A DNA stretch of 64,000 nt from a gamma proteobacterium NOR5-3 (GCA_000158155.1 DS999406.1:558924-622923); one strand, 5' to 3'; shown: positions 8,692 to 18,615, numbered from the stretch's first letter. Made by a program: numbers and translations. Notes: generated by a model not told the origin, from the letters alone.

Positions 8692-10515
8692 ATGCGTTGG
8701 CTAGTATTTATCACAGGCTTGGTTTTAGTCGTCGGTGGACTGTTTCTGGATCGCACGGATCGCAGTGGCGAGCCACTATTTGTGAATGCAGACATGTCCA
8801 CGTTGCGCGACACCGCGTCCGGCCCGGTGCTTGGCGGTATCAGCCCGGAGGGTGCGCAGGTTTGGCTGGGAATTCCCTATGCCGCAGCGCCTGTGGGCGA
8901 GAAACGCTGGCGCGCCCCCACTCCCCCGCAAGATTGGTTCCATGCCCGGGAGAGCTTGAAGTTTGGTCCGGTGTGTCCGCAATTCGCCAGCCCCCTTTCC
9001 GCGTCCACTGCTGAGTCCGGCACCCTGATCGGCAACGAAGACTGCCTGTCATTAAACCTGTTTGCCCCGGGCGGCGTGGAAAAAGACGCGGCCTTGCCGG
9101 TCATGGTGTACATCCATGGTGGGGGGAACACTATAGGCTCGGCCATCCCCTACGAAGGCTCTGCTTTTGTGCAAGAGCAGGGCGTTGTGATGGTTACCCT
9201 CAATTATCGCCTGGGTCCTTTGGGCTGGTTTAGCCACGCAGCTCTTCGTGAGGGCGTCTCCCCGGAGGATGCATCGGGTAACTTTGCATTGCTGGATATG
9301 ATTGCAGCCCTGAAATGGGTGCAAAGTAATATCGCAAACTTTGGGGGCGACCCTGGACGAGTCACGGTGTTCGGGGAATCCGCCGGTGGCCGCAATATCT
9401 ATGGGCTGTTGGCCTCGCCACTGGCATCGGGTCTATTTCATGGCGCAATCATTCAAAGCGGGTTCCCGGGTACGTTCACCAGGGCGCGGGCCGAAAAGCC
9501 CGCCAACGACCCACAGCCCGGGCACCCCAATGGGTCGCATGCACTGACGCTGGCCTGGCTGGAGGAGGACGCTGCAGCCGGCGGCGCTGAGCGACTTGAC
9601 CGGATGTCTGCTACCGCTCTTGCGCAATACCTGCGGGAACTCAGTGTCGATCAGTTATTGGCGCCACTTCAAACCTCTGCTGGTATGTACGCTGCGCCGG
9701 CCTTGTTCCGTGATGGCGTGGTGCTGCCCGAAGACCCGTTGACAGAAGTGTTTAGTGATCCTGCGCGGTGGAACGAGGTGCCTTTGATGGTGGGCAGCAA
9801 CCGCGATGAGATGAAACTGTTTCTTGCCCTCTCGGATCGACACACGGGAAAGCGTTTTGGGCTCATACCTGCCGTGCAGGATGCCCAGCGCTATGAGCTT
9901 CTGAATCGCTTTCACAGCGATGCCTGGAAGGCTTCGGGGGTAGATCTTCCTCTATCGCTGATCAGCAAGAGCCGCTCACAGGTTGACCTGTTTGCCTACC
10001 GCTTCGACTGGGACAGCATGCGCAAGAACTGGCTTGTGGATTTGCCTCAGCTGTTGGGCGCTGCTCATGCGCTGGAGCTGGATTTTCTGTTTGGCCCCTT
10101 AATCAGCCGAGTGGTTCCCGGCGTCTTCTATGAGGGTAATCGCCGGGAGCGGGAGGCCCTGGGGAGAGCCATGCGCGATTACTGGGCAGGGTTTGCTTAC
10201 AGTGGGCGTCCAGGCAGCGGAAGAAGCGCCGGGCAAGTGGCATGGCCGGGTTGGAGTGTTGATCAACCGCTGCTGATGTTACTCGACGGTAAAGACGATG
10301 GCGGTGTGCGCCCCGAGCGCATTACGGTCACTGTTGATGATGTTAAGACCCGTCTGGCCGAGGAAGATACCCTGCCCGAACGTTTGCGCTGCGCGCTCTA
10401 TGTGGACCTGTATCTGGACAATAACGGGTTGAGTGAGCATTTCGTGACGCGTGAGTATCAGGAACTGGGCTGTGCACAGATCCCGTCCTGGCCTTTGGCA
10501 GGTTTGTCGCGCTAG
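8692..10515 (+). CDS. Type B carboxylesterase (alpha/beta hydrolase)
   Basis: A 607-residue esterase with an N-terminal hydrophobic signal or anchor (residues 4-19). The family signatures are present: E-D-C-L-S-L-N at about 116-122, oxyanion-hole H-G-G-G at 152-155, and nucleophile S230 in G-E-S-A-G-G. The acid is probably the glutamate in S-N-R-D-E-M and the histidine that of A-A-H-A-L-E-L-D-F-L-F-G. It hydrolyses carboxylic esters; the substrate is unknown. A divergent-facing Lrp regulator ends just beyond its stop, and a decayed transporter lies upstream. Confidence 0.92.
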   Translation: MRWLVFITGLVLVVGGLFLDRTDRSGEPLFVNADMSTLRDTASGPVLGGISPEGAQVWLGIPYAAAPVGEKRWRAPTPPQDWFHARESLKFGPVCPQFASPLSASTAESGTLIGNEDCLSLNLFAPGGVEKDAALPVMVYIHGGGNTIGSAIPYEGSAFVQEQGVVMVTLNYRLGPLGWFSHAALREGVSPEDASGNFALLDMIAALKWVQSNIANFGGDPGRVTVFGESAGGRNIYGLLASPLASGLFHGAIIQSGFPGTFTRARAEKPANDPQPGHPNGSHALTLAWLEEDAAAGGAERLDRMSATALAQYLRELSVDQLLAPLQTSAGMYAAPALFRDGVVLPEDPLTEVFSDPARWNEVPLMVGSNRDEMKLFLALSDRHTGKRFGLIPAVQDAQRYELLNRFHSDAWKASGVDLPLSLISKSRSQVDLFAYRFDWDSMRKNWLVDLPQLLGAAHALELDFLFGPLISRVVPGVFYEGNRREREALGRAMRDYWAGFAYSGRPGSGRSAGQVAWPGWSVDQPLLMLLDGKDDGGVRPERITVTVDDVKTRLAEEDTLPERLRCALYVDLYLDNNGLSEHFVTREYQELGCAQIPSWPLAGLSR

Positions 10516-10519
10516 CTTT

Positions 10520-11011
10520 TCAATCCTCTCGAGCCGTGTGCTCCAGCGGCAGCGCCGTGCGCTGGACCACCCGGCGCAGCACAAAGCTCGAGTGCACCCC
10601 GGTCACCCCGGGAATACGCGTTAGCCGACCGAGCAGAAAGCGCTCGTAATACGCCATATCGGGAACCACCGCCTGTACGAGATAGTCGGAATTTTGACCC
10701 GTGACGACATTGCATTCCACAACCTCCGGGTAGTCACCCACAGCTTCCTCAAATGCCTCGAACCGGTCCGGAGTGTGGCGATCCATGCTGATACTGATGA
10801 ACGCCGTGAGGGTGAGTCCGAGCTGCTGCTGATCGAGCAGGGTGACATGCGCTCGAATCAGTCCCGACTCTTCCAGGCGTCGCACTCGCCGGGCGCAGGG
10901 CGTGGGGGATAGCCCCACGGCGGCGGCCAGATCCAGGTTGCTGATGCGCGCGTCGGCCTGCAGGCGCTCCAGAATGCGTCGATCCAGGCGATCCAGTTCA
11001 GGTGAGGCCAA
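10520..11011 (-). CDS. Lrp/AsnC family transcriptional regulator
   Basis: A 163-residue DNA-binding protein with an N-terminal winged helix-turn-helix (L-D-R-R-I-L-E-R-L-Q-A-D-A-R-I-S-N...V-G-L-S-P) and a C-terminal RAM ligand-binding domain (G-Q-N-S-D-Y-L-V-Q-A-V-V). I favour TTG at 11011, eight bases after GGAG; a TTG at 11026 would add five residues. No in-frame ATG exists near the N-terminus. It is divergent from leuA, and an AT-rich stretch lies between them, so control of leuA or of itself in response to an amino acid is plausible but unproven. Confidence 0.9.
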   Translation of the reverse strand: MASPELDRLDRRILERLQADARISNLDLAAAVGLSPTPCARRVRRLEESGLIRAHVTLLDQQQLGLTLTAFISISMDRHTPDRFEAFEEAVGDYPEVVECNVVTGQNSDYLVQAVVPDMAYYERFLLGRLTRIPGVTGVHSSFVLRRVVQRTALPLEHTARED

Positions 11012-11026
11012 ACTTTGACACTCCAA

Positions 11027-11344
11027 TATTTCGGATATGAATGGCTATATTAGCTCAAATTTATTAACAATATAGAGATAATAGCTACTAAAGCAGAGAA
11101 CTAGATGTTACTTTGCAGTAATTCACTACTCCATCCGCCCTATAATTCGTTCCTCTGGTGCAAACGTTGCCCCGCCGTTGGTGAGTTACCCCTTTACCAT
11201 CGTCGGCCACGCCCACAAGGTACGCCTGCCGGGCAACGTCGCCAGCCTTTTCTTTTACTACCTGTTTGCGGGTTCGAATGTGCGCAGCATCGCTCGCTGT
11301 TAAAATGAGTCGCGTTGCTAAGTGATAAATTTTTGGAATTGAAC
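11027..11344. promoter_or_regulatory. Lrp-leuA divergent intergenic region with candidate leuA leader
   Basis: The part at 11027-11100 is AT-rich and should hold both divergent promoters. A 9-bp perfect inverted repeat, ACGTTGCCC (11164-11172) and GGGCAACGT (11231-11239), spans a 58-nt loop and is followed by pyrimidine-rich CCTTTTCTTTT. A frame beginning ATGTTACTT at 11105 has several leucine codons early on. This could be an attenuation leader for leuA, but the frame is long (67 codons) and the terminator poor, so the call is tentative. Confidence 0.3.
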
Positions 11345-13024
11345 ATGAGCCGCTTTGATTACCGCCGATACCCCGCTTTTCCACCTGTACCGATGACCGC
11401 CCGGCGCTGGCCTGATCGTCAGATTCGCCGTGCACCGGGCTGGTGTAGCGTTGATCTTCGCGATGGTAATCAGGCGCTGATTGAGCCTATGACCGCTGCG
11501 CAGAAGTCGCGCATGTGGGACTTACTGATAAAACTTGGTTTTAAAGAGATTGAAGTGGGATTCCCCTCAGCGTCGGGTCACGACTTTGCCTTTGTGCGCA
11601 ATCTTATCGAGAACAATCGTATCCCCGCGGACGTCACGATTCAGGTGCTGACGCAGGCCAGAGAAGAGTTGATTGCCCGAACCTTTGAATCACTCGAAGG
11701 CGTGCCTCGGGCCATCGTGCATGTCTACAACTCCACATCTACCGTGCAGCGCGAGCAGGTGTTTGGCCTGGATCGCGAGGGCATCAAGGCTATTGCTGAA
11801 AACGGTGCGCGTCTGGTTAAAGACTACGCAAGTCGCTATCCCGATACTGACTGGACCTTTGAATACTCGCCGGAAAGTTTTACCGGCACTGAGTTGGACT
11901 ACGCGGTGGAGGTCTGTGACGCCGTGACCCGTGTCTGGGAGCCCACGCCGGAGAAAAAAGTCATCATCAATCTTCCGGCGACGGTGGAGATGAGCACGCC
12001 GAATGTCTACGCCGATCAGATCGAATGGTTCTGTGACCATGTTGCCCGGCGTGACAGCATTGTTGTGTCCCTGCATACCCACAATGACCGGGGTTGCGCC
12101 GTTGCTGCGGCAGAATTAGGCGTTATGGCCGGTGCGGACCGTATTGAAGGAACGCTCATGGGTAACGGCGAGCGGACCGGCAACATGGACATCATCACCA
12201 TGGCCATGAATCTCTACAGCCAGGGTGTTGATCCGCAACTGGACCTTGCCGGCATGGATGAAATCATCGAAACCGTGAAGGCCTGCACCCAGTTGCCGGT
12301 ACACCCGCGGCACCCCTACGCGGGAGAGCTGGTGTTTACGGCCTTTTCCGGCAGTCATCAGGACGCGATCAAAAAGTGTCTTACCCGGCGAGAAGATGAT
12401 GAGAGCCAGCCCTGGCAAGTGGCCTATCTGCCCATCGATCCTGCTGATATTGGTCGCTCTTATCAGGAGGTAATCCGCATTAACAGTCAGTCCGGCAAGG
12501 GTGGCGTTGCCTATGTCATGCAGGCTGATCACGGCTACGATTTGCCGCGTTGGCTGCAGATCGATTTTAGTGCCACGGTACAGGCGTACGCAGAGGACAC
12601 CGAGGGCGAGGTCGGCTCTTCGGAAATTCACAGCCTGTTTGAGCAAACTTACTTACCCGACTCGCCCCGTTGGCGCTTGAATGACTATCAGCTGAGTCGT
12701 GCAGACGGCGTGGACAAACTGCAGCTCACGATTCAGGACGGCGCCCAGTCACGGCAAATATCAGGCACGGGTAACGGTGTTGTGGCGGCTTTTGTTGATG
12801 CTCTGGAAGGCTTTGTCGGTAAGTCCATCGTATTGGTGGAGTACAGCGAGCACGCGCTGTCCCAAAGCGCCGATGCAGAAGCCGTGTGCTATATCCAGCT
12901 CAACATTGATGGTGATCGCAGCTGCGGCGTAGGCCGCAGCCACGACATCGTGCAGGCGTCCCTGCTGGCCATTCTTGGCGCGCTCAGCCGTTCTCCCGGG
13001 CTTGCTACCAGCGCGGCTGCCTGA
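11345..13024 (+). CDS. leuA: 2-isopropylmalate synthase
   Basis: First committed enzyme of leucine synthesis, condensing acetyl-CoA with 2-oxoisovalerate. At 559 residues it is the longer (type 2, LeuA2-like) form. The TIM barrel shows the metal and substrate site R-D-G-N-Q-A-L near the N-terminus, H-T-H-N-D-R-G and G-N-G-E-R-T-G-N. The C-terminal third is the leucine-sensing regulatory domain. The start is ATG at 11345; an in-frame TTG 30 bases upstream lacks support. Feedback inhibition by leucine is expected for the family. It is convergent with the downstream symporter gene. Confidence 0.96.
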   Translation: MSRFDYRRYPAFPPVPMTARRWPDRQIRRAPGWCSVDLRDGNQALIEPMTAAQKSRMWDLLIKLGFKEIEVGFPSASGHDFAFVRNLIENNRIPADVTIQVLTQAREELIARTFESLEGVPRAIVHVYNSTSTVQREQVFGLDREGIKAIAENGARLVKDYASRYPDTDWTFEYSPESFTGTELDYAVEVCDAVTRVWEPTPEKKVIINLPATVEMSTPNVYADQIEWFCDHVARRDSIVVSLHTHNDRGCAVAAAELGVMAGADRIEGTLMGNGERTGNMDIITMAMNLYSQGVDPQLDLAGMDEIIETVKACTQLPVHPRHPYAGELVFTAFSGSHQDAIKKCLTRREDDESQPWQVAYLPIDPADIGRSYQEVIRINSQSGKGGVAYVMQADHGYDLPRWLQIDFSATVQAYAEDTEGEVGSSEIHSLFEQTYLPDSPRWRLNDYQLSRADGVDKLQLTIQDGAQSRQISGTGNGVVAAFVDALEGFVGKSIVLVEYSEHALSQSADAEAVCYIQLNIDGDRSCGVGRSHDIVQASLLAILGALSRSPGLATSAAA

Positions 13025-13050
13025 CGCTCCGCGCTTTCCCTATCGCCGCT

Positions 13051-14397
13051 TCAATAGGGGTGGCGAGTAAAGTAGTCTCGGGCAGCGGCCATTACTTTGG
13101 GGGCGAGCAGCAACGTGCTCACCATGGTCGGAATGGCCATAAGACCATAGGCCCCGGAAATAACGTTAAACACCATATCAATGCTTACGCTGGCGCCTAC
13201 AATCACAGTGGCTACAAACACCCACCGAAAATGATGTTGCAGGTGTGCGCCGAAAAGAAAGCCGAAGCACTTTGCCCCGTAGTACCAACCCGTGAACATT
13301 GTTGTGGTGCTGAGAATGAGTGTGACAAACGCCAGGGGTATCAAACCGAATTGACCCATCTCGCCCACGAAGGCATTGGCAGTGAGCGTAATCCCGGACA
13401 GCTCACCGGGCACCTGCCATTGTCCCGTGAGCAAAATTACCAGAGCCGTGCAGGTACATACCAGCAAGGTATCGATTACCGGTCCGAGCATGGCAACCAG
13501 TCCTTCACGAATGGGTTCATTGGTACGTGCCGCGCCGTGTGCCATGACTTCTGTGCCGACGCCGGCCTCGTTGGAGAATGCGCCGCGACTGATGCCGATG
13601 AGCAAGGTGCCTATAAACCCGCCACCGGCAGCCTGGGGTGTGAACGCTTCGCTCACAATACTGGCAAAGACCGCGGGTACCATGGATGCATTGCTGACAA
13701 TGACATACAGGGTCATCAGCATGTAGATCACTACCATGCTCGGGAGAACCGCGACTGCGACGCTGGCCACCCGCGGCAGTCCACCAAAGATGACGCCGGC
13801 GACTAGGCTTGCAATGCAAAGCCCGATCGCCGGTCCGCCCCAGCCGGGCATGTTTCCGGCAAACACCGTGTCACCCACAAGAGCGGTAAGCTGATTCGCC
13901 TGAAAGAGCGGTAGCGTTCCCACAAGTCCGGCAACCGAAAAGAGAATAGCCAGAGGGTAATATTTTCGCGGCAGCGCCTCGCGGATGATGTACATGGGTC
14001 CGCCCTGTAGCTGCCCCAGGCCGTCTTCGCCGCGATACATCACGCCCAGGGTGCAGGTGAAAAACTTGGTGGCCACGCCCACCAGCGCCGACACCCACAT
14101 CCAGAACACGGCGCCCGGTCCGCCAGCGACGATCGCCAGAGAAACCCCGGCGATGTTGCCAAGGCCCATGGTCCCTGACAGCGCCGCCGCCAGCGCCTGG
14201 CCGTGGGACAACTCTCCCGCTTCGCCGGGCGTATCATGCCGGCCCAGCATAATGCCCACGGCATGACCAAAGTGCCGATAGGGAAGGCCTTTGGAGTAAA
14301 ACAGAAAGAACAGGCCTCCCCCGAGCAGCAGGCTCACCAGCGGTGTGCCCCAAACCGCATCAACGAATCGCTGTGAAAGTTCCTCTAAACCGAGCAT
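13051..14397 (-). CDS. Sodium:alanine/glycine symporter (AGCS family)
   Basis: A 448-residue inner-membrane amino-acid importer with about 11 hydrophobic helices. The AGCS signature G-T-M-G-L-G-N-I-A-G-V is near residue 95, followed by G-G-P-G-A-V-F-W-M-W. Sodium-driven uptake of alanine or glycine is known for the family. It ends 27 bp from the leuA stop, tail to tail, and has its own promoter region of about 130 bp shared divergently with the VOC gene. Confidence 0.94.
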   Translation of the reverse strand: MLGLEELSQRFVDAVWGTPLVSLLLGGGLFFLFYSKGLPYRHFGHAVGIMLGRHDTPGEAGELSHGQALAAALSGTMGLGNIAGVSLAIVAGGPGAVFWMWVSALVGVATKFFTCTLGVMYRGEDGLGQLQGGPMYIIREALPRKYYPLAILFSVAGLVGTLPLFQANQLTALVGDTVFAGNMPGWGGPAIGLCIASLVAGVIFGGLPRVASVAVAVLPSMVVIYMLMTLYVIVSNASMVPAVFASIVSEAFTPQAAGGGFIGTLLIGISRGAFSNEAGVGTEVMAHGAARTNEPIREGLVAMLGPVIDTLLVCTCTALVILLTGQWQVPGELSGITLTANAFVGEMGQFGLIPLAFVTLILSTTTMFTGWYYGAKCFGFLFGAHLQHHFRWVFVATVIVGASVSIDMVFNVISGAYGLMAIPTMVSTLLLAPKVMAAARDYFTRHPY

Positions 14398-14530
14398 GTC
14401 CTGGCCACCATGAGCAAACGCCGCACATTAGCACAGGCTAAATGCCACGTGCCGCTTCCCCTGGGCGAAAGACTGGTTATCATTCTTGTCCTGGAGATAT
14501 TCCACACTTTCTGTTGATCTGGAGATCATC

Positions 14531-14971
14531 ATGCCAAGTACCGCTTTTCATCTGGCCTTGCCGGTGGACGACCTTGACGCAGCAGCGGGTTTTTACGGTG
14601 AGGTTTTACAGTGCCCTCAGGGTCGCTCCTCACCCCGTTGGATTGACTACGACTTTTATGGGCACCAGTTGGTTGTGCATAAGGTCGCCACAGAAGATCT
14701 GCCTGCGGTGGCGCGTAACCCGGTGGATGGAGAAGCCGTTCCTGCCAGCCACTTTGGTGTGGTACTGGAATGGAGCGACTGGGATGCACTGCAGAGCCGG
14801 TTGACCGAGGCGAAAGTGGCCTATGCCATCGCACCGACAACGCGATTTGCCGGTCGTCGCGGTGAGCAGCGGACGTGCTTTGTCCGTGACCCGGCGGGGA
14901 ATCACCTTGAGTTCAAGTGTTTCCGCAATCCCGAAATGCTGTTTGCCACCGATGGTTTTGAGTACGAATAG
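14531..14971 (+). CDS. VOC (glyoxalase/dioxygenase superfamily) protein
   Basis: A 146-residue single-unit VOC-fold protein. It begins F-H-L-A-L-P-V-D-D-L-D-A-A-A-G-F-Y, the usual first beta-alpha module, and ends with the F-V-R-D-P-A-G-N-H-L-E-F-K motif containing the metal-ligand glutamate. ATG at 14531 follows GGAG with good spacing; an upstream start at 14486 is unlikely. The VOC superfamily includes lyases, dioxygenases and resistance proteins; nothing here decides among them. Its end overlaps the possible start of the lipoprotein gene. Confidence 0.85.
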   Translation: MPSTAFHLALPVDDLDAAAGFYGEVLQCPQGRSSPRWIDYDFYGHQLVVHKVATEDLPAVARNPVDGEAVPASHFGVVLEWSDWDALQSRLTEAKVAYAIAPTTRFAGRRGEQRTCFVRDPAGNHLEFKCFRNPEMLFATDGFEYE

Positions 14972-15863
14972 TATTCCCGGGAGCTTGCAAGCCGGGCAGG
15001 GGTTGCAGCGGCCCTGGCGAAGGCATTTACTTTGGCCTCTGCTGCTTCTTTTATCAGCGTGCAGCAGCACGACATTTGTTTATAACAGGCTCGATTTTAT
15101 TCTGCCGTGGTATCTGGATCGCTATGTTGATCTTGATCGAACGCAGTCTGAGCAATTGGACGTCGAGCTTGGGGAGCTGCTGCAGTGGCACCGTAGTGAG
15201 GAGCTGCCCGGCTACCTGAACTTCCTTAACGACTTAGCCGAGGATCTTCATGGGGATCTCGCTTCACCGCTGACTGTGGCCAGACTGCAAAGCTACGCCG
15301 ATCGCGCGGAGCAGGCATGGTTTCGAGTACGCGATCCCGGACTCGAACTTCTTCTGCGTCTTGGCGACGACCTGAGTCAGGAGCAGATTGACGATTTCAT
15401 TGCGGTGATGGACAAGAAACAAAGCAAGTACGAGCGCAAATATCTGGATCGTGATGACGAGGAGGTGGTCGAAGATGCATTTGAGAGCCTCGAAGAGACG
15501 CTCGAAGATTATCTGGGTCGGTTAGACGAATCGCAGTTGCAGCGTCTGCGCGTAGCCGCGGGAGCGCTTTTGCGTTCAGATGCGATCTGGCTGCGTGAGC
15601 GCAGCGCTTGGACGGCGGAACTTGCCGAGGCGCTTCAGCGCAAAGCGGGTTGGCAGCAGCGCGTGAGGGGGATTGTTCGCGACTGGGAGGCCCGGTTGGA
15701 CCCCGAAGTTCAGGCAATTTACGACCACAACACTACCGTGGTGCAGGCGGCCATCGTGGATGTGGTGAACAGTCGCAGCGACAAACAGGATAGTCGTTTA
15801 CGTAAAAAGATTGACGGCTTCCGCGACGATCTTGTTCTGCTTATCAGTCAGCAGAAGAACTAA
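14952..15863 (+). CDS. DUF6279-like outer-membrane lipoprotein
   Basis: A secreted lipoprotein of unknown function. A basic stretch (R-P-W-R-R-H) precedes a leucine-rich core and lipobox L-S-A-C-S, so the mature protein begins at that cysteine. The mature part is helical and highly acidic/basic, with Y-N-R-L-D-F-I-L-P-W-Y-L just after the cysteine, a feature I associate with DUF6279. The ATG at 14952 overlaps the previous gene by 20 bases; TTG at 15003, after GGGCAGGGG, gives a more usual 18-residue signal peptide and may be the true start. Confidence 0.75.
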   Translation: MVLSTNSIPGSLQAGQGLQRPWRRHLLWPLLLLLSACSSTTFVYNRLDFILPWYLDRYVDLDRTQSEQLDVELGELLQWHRSEELPGYLNFLNDLAEDLHGDLASPLTVARLQSYADRAEQAWFRVRDPGLELLLRLGDDLSQEQIDDFIAVMDKKQSKYERKYLDRDDEEVVEDAFESLEETLEDYLGRLDESQLQRLRVAAGALLRSDAIWLRERSAWTAELAEALQRKAGWQQRVRGIVRDWEARLDPEVQAIYDHNTTVVQAAIVDVVNSRSDKQDSRLRKKIDGFRDDLVLLISQQKN

Positions 15864-15934
15864 CATAAGGCTGCACTGCTACCTCTTTGACGAGCCGCTT
15901 TTGATGAAGCTCTTTTGAGACACGGTTCTGAGGG

Positions 15935-17251
15935 TCAGGAGCGCGCCGTGAGCGTTTTGGAAAATACCTTGGAATTGCGCTGCAGGTTGTAAAGAGCCTG
16001 ACGCTCTGGTGGCAGGGTATCGAGAGAGTTTTCGCTAAAGCCCTGCTCCAAAAACCAGTGCGCGGTCTGGGTGGTCAATACAAACACGTCGGTGAGACCC
16101 TGACTTAGCGCCTCTTGCTCCAGCTCCTGTAATAATCGTGTTGCGCGTTGCTCCCCGCGATACTCCGGATGCGAAACAATACACGCCAGCTCAGCGCTTT
16201 GTTCTCCCGGAAAGGGATATAGCGCGGCGCAGGCGATGATGCGGCCATCCCGTTCAAGAATCCGAAAGCGCCCTATTTCGGCCTCGAGCAATTCCCGGGA
16301 GCGTTTGAGCAGAACGCCGGACTCTTCCAGCGGGGCAATGAGTTCCAAAACGCCGCCTACATCGCTAATGCTGGCCCAGCGGGACTGTTCATAAGGACTG
16401 CTCGCTACTAACGTGCCGCTTCCATCGGTGGTGAAGAGCTCAGCCAACAGAGCATCGGGGTCTTTGAAGCTGACAATGTGACTGCGGGGGACGCCGGCAC
16501 GACAGGCCGCGCAGGCCATGCGCAGCAGTCGGGCTTCTTCCTCGTCAGCTGGCGCTATGTCCGCCTGCTGATCCACTGCATATTGCTTTATGAGAGATCC
16601 GTCGTGGTCATGCACGCCGGCGCTGGCGCCGAGAATGATCAGCTTATGCGCTTTTAAATCCCGGGCGGCACTGATGGCGACATCGGCAAGACTCAGGTTG
16701 AAGGCTTCCCCGGTGGGCGAATAGCCAAGAGATGACAGGAGCACCAGACTACCGCTGACGAGCAACGATTCCATACCTTCGCTATCAATTCGCCGCACCC
16801 GGCCCGTGAGCTGATGATCGATGCCGTCTACCACGCCGACCGGTTGAGCCATCACGAAATTGCCCGACACCGCACGCAGTTTGGCACCCTGCATGGGTGA
16901 GTTTGGCAGGCCCAGGGACAGTAGAGCTTCGAGTTCTATGCGCTGGGCGCCGATGACCTGAAGGACATGGGGGAGCGACTCACTGTCGGTAATCCGTTGT
17001 CCCCGATGCAGCGTGCTTTGGATGCCGTGCTCCTGCAGGCGACGATCGATCTGCGGCCGACTGCCGAACACCAGCACCAGGCGCACACCAAGGCTGCTCA
17101 GCAGGGCAACGTCCTGGAGTAGTCGTGGCAGCACAGCACTCTGTTGTACCGCCCCGGGTATCACGATCACAAAGGTCGAGCCGCGATGCCGGTTGATATA
17201 GGGCGCGGTATTGCGAAACCAGGAAATGGGCGAATTGTGTGGGTCTGTCAT
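15935..17251 (-). CDS. argA: N-acetylglutamate synthase
   Basis: First enzyme of arginine synthesis, acetylating glutamate from acetyl-CoA. At 438 residues it is the classical bacterial form: an N-terminal amino-acid-kinase-like domain (about 20-290) with the arginine allosteric site, and a C-terminal GNAT domain with acetyl-CoA loop H-P-E-Y-R-G-E-Q-R-A-T-R-L-L near 375. Start chosen at M-T-D-P-H-N-S because the 12 residues before it (from 17287) do not fit family N-termini. Feedback inhibition by arginine is expected. Confidence 0.94.
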   Translation of the reverse strand: MTDPHNSPISWFRNTAPYINRHRGSTFVIVIPGAVQQSAVLPRLLQDVALLSSLGVRLVLVFGSRPQIDRRLQEHGIQSTLHRGQRITDSESLPHVLQVIGAQRIELEALLSLGLPNSPMQGAKLRAVSGNFVMAQPVGVVDGIDHQLTGRVRRIDSEGMESLLVSGSLVLLSSLGYSPTGEAFNLSLADVAISAARDLKAHKLIILGASAGVHDHDGSLIKQYAVDQQADIAPADEEEARLLRMACAACRAGVPRSHIVSFKDPDALLAELFTTDGSGTLVASSPYEQSRWASISDVGGVLELIAPLEESGVLLKRSRELLEAEIGRFRILERDGRIIACAALYPFPGEQSAELACIVSHPEYRGEQRATRLLQELEQEALSQGLTDVFVLTTQTAHWFLEQGFSENSLDTLPPERQALYNLQRNSKVFSKTLTARS

Positions 17252-17309
17252 AGTGCGAGCATAGGGAGGGTATGGCGGGATTGCCACCGGTGTTGAGTGT
17301 TCTCAGGGT

Positions 17310-18587
17310 TTAGCCAAATATGCCGCGGAGGGTAAAAAAGAAAACAATCGCAAGTATGGCACCTGCAGGCAGGGTGATGAGCCAGCTCAGGAATATGGAG
17401 CCAATGACCCGTAAATCAATCGCTGCAATACCCCGGGCCAGACCGACGCCAAGCACTGCGCCTACCAGGGTATGGGTCGTGGAAATGGGTAATCCAGTGC
17501 CCGAAGCAAAGACTACCGTGGTGGCCGCCGCAAGGGTGGCCGCAAAACCCCGGGAGGGCGTGAGCTCGGTGATTTTGTTGCCCACGGTGGCTATGACTTT
17601 CCATCCATAGGTTGTGAGGCCCGCAACAATGCCCAGGGCGCCAATAAGGAGAACCCAGCCAGGCATGATCGCCGTCGCATTTACCGCGCCACCGGATTGC
17701 ACAACGCTGGTTATCGCTGCCAGGGGTCCAATAGCATTGGCGACATCGTTGGATCCGTGAGCAAAAGCCATGGAGCAGGCGGTGAACATCATTAGTACGC
17801 CAAAGACCCGCTCTACGCTGGCAAAGCGATTGTCCTCGTTCTCTTCAAAACGAATTCTTCGCAGCAGCAGTGCACCGACAATCGCCACGACAAGACCCAC
17901 GGCAAAAGACAGGGGCATGGCATTTGCGAACTTTGATCCCAGCCCGTATTCGAGCTCCAGACCGAGGTGCTTCAGTCCTTTAAGCAGCGTCACCATGGAG
18001 ATCATAAAGCCCACTATCCACATGTAGACCGGGATGAGCCGTTTGGCACGGATAAAGGGATTGTCATTATCCAGAATAAGTACTTTGACGCTCATAAATA
18101 ACGCAAAGGAGATACTGCCGGCGAGCACCGGAGAGATAACCCAGCTCATAGCGATGGTGCCTACCTGGCTCCAGTTCACTGAATCCATGGAGATTCCCAC
18201 CGCGGCGAAGCCCACAATAGCGCCGACGATGGAGTGCGTTGTGGAGACCGGCCAACCTCGGACGCTGGCAATGAGTAGCCAGGTACCCGCTGCAAACAGG
18301 GCTGACATCATGCCGTAGACCAGCAGTTCCGGTGACCCTTCCAAAAGACTCGGGTCAATAATGCCCTTGCGAATCGTCTCGGTGACTTCGCCGCCGGCGA
18401 GATAGGCACCGAGAAACTCAAAAATGATAGCGATGAGGATTGCCTGGCGGATTGTCAGCGCGCCGGAGCCCACCGAGGTTCCCATGGCATTGGCTACGTC
18501 ATTCGCACCAATACCCCAGGCCATGAAAAATCCGGCTATGCAGGCAAGACCCAAAAATTGGGGGCCATAGGCAGCAATAATTTCCAA
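17310..18587 (-). CDS. pit: Low-affinity inorganic phosphate transporter (PiT family)
   Basis: A 425-residue inner-membrane phosphate:cation symporter. The two inverted family repeats are plain: G-A-N-D-V-A-N-A-M-G-T-S-V-G near the N-terminus and G-S-N-D-V-A-N-A-I-G-P in the second half, each followed by a P-V/I-S-T-T-H-S/T motif. It lies 28 bp downstream of a DUF47 gene on the same strand, a recurrent pairing in which the DUF47 protein modulates Pit activity. Confidence 0.94.
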   Translation of the reverse strand: MEIIAAYGPQFLGLACIAGFFMAWGIGANDVANAMGTSVGSGALTIRQAILIAIIFEFLGAYLAGGEVTETIRKGIIDPSLLEGSPELLVYGMMSALFAAGTWLLIASVRGWPVSTTHSIVGAIVGFAAVGISMDSVNWSQVGTIAMSWVISPVLAGSISFALFMSVKVLILDNDNPFIRAKRLIPVYMWIVGFMISMVTLLKGLKHLGLELEYGLGSKFANAMPLSFAVGLVVAIVGALLLRRIRFEENEDNRFASVERVFGVLMMFTACSMAFAHGSNDVANAIGPLAAITSVVQSGGAVNATAIMPGWVLLIGALGIVAGLTTYGWKVIATVGNKITELTPSRGFAATLAAATTVVFASGTGLPISTTHTLVGAVLGVGLARGIAAIDLRVIGSIFLSWLITLPAGAILAIVFFFTLRGIFG

Positions 18588-18615
18588 GATCGAATATCCG
18601 TCGCTTCAGTTCAGG

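Noticed and set aside
11270-11300. tRNA-like GGTTCGAAT segment
   Set aside because: The flanking bases do not pair as a T-arm and no acceptor or anticodon arm is present.
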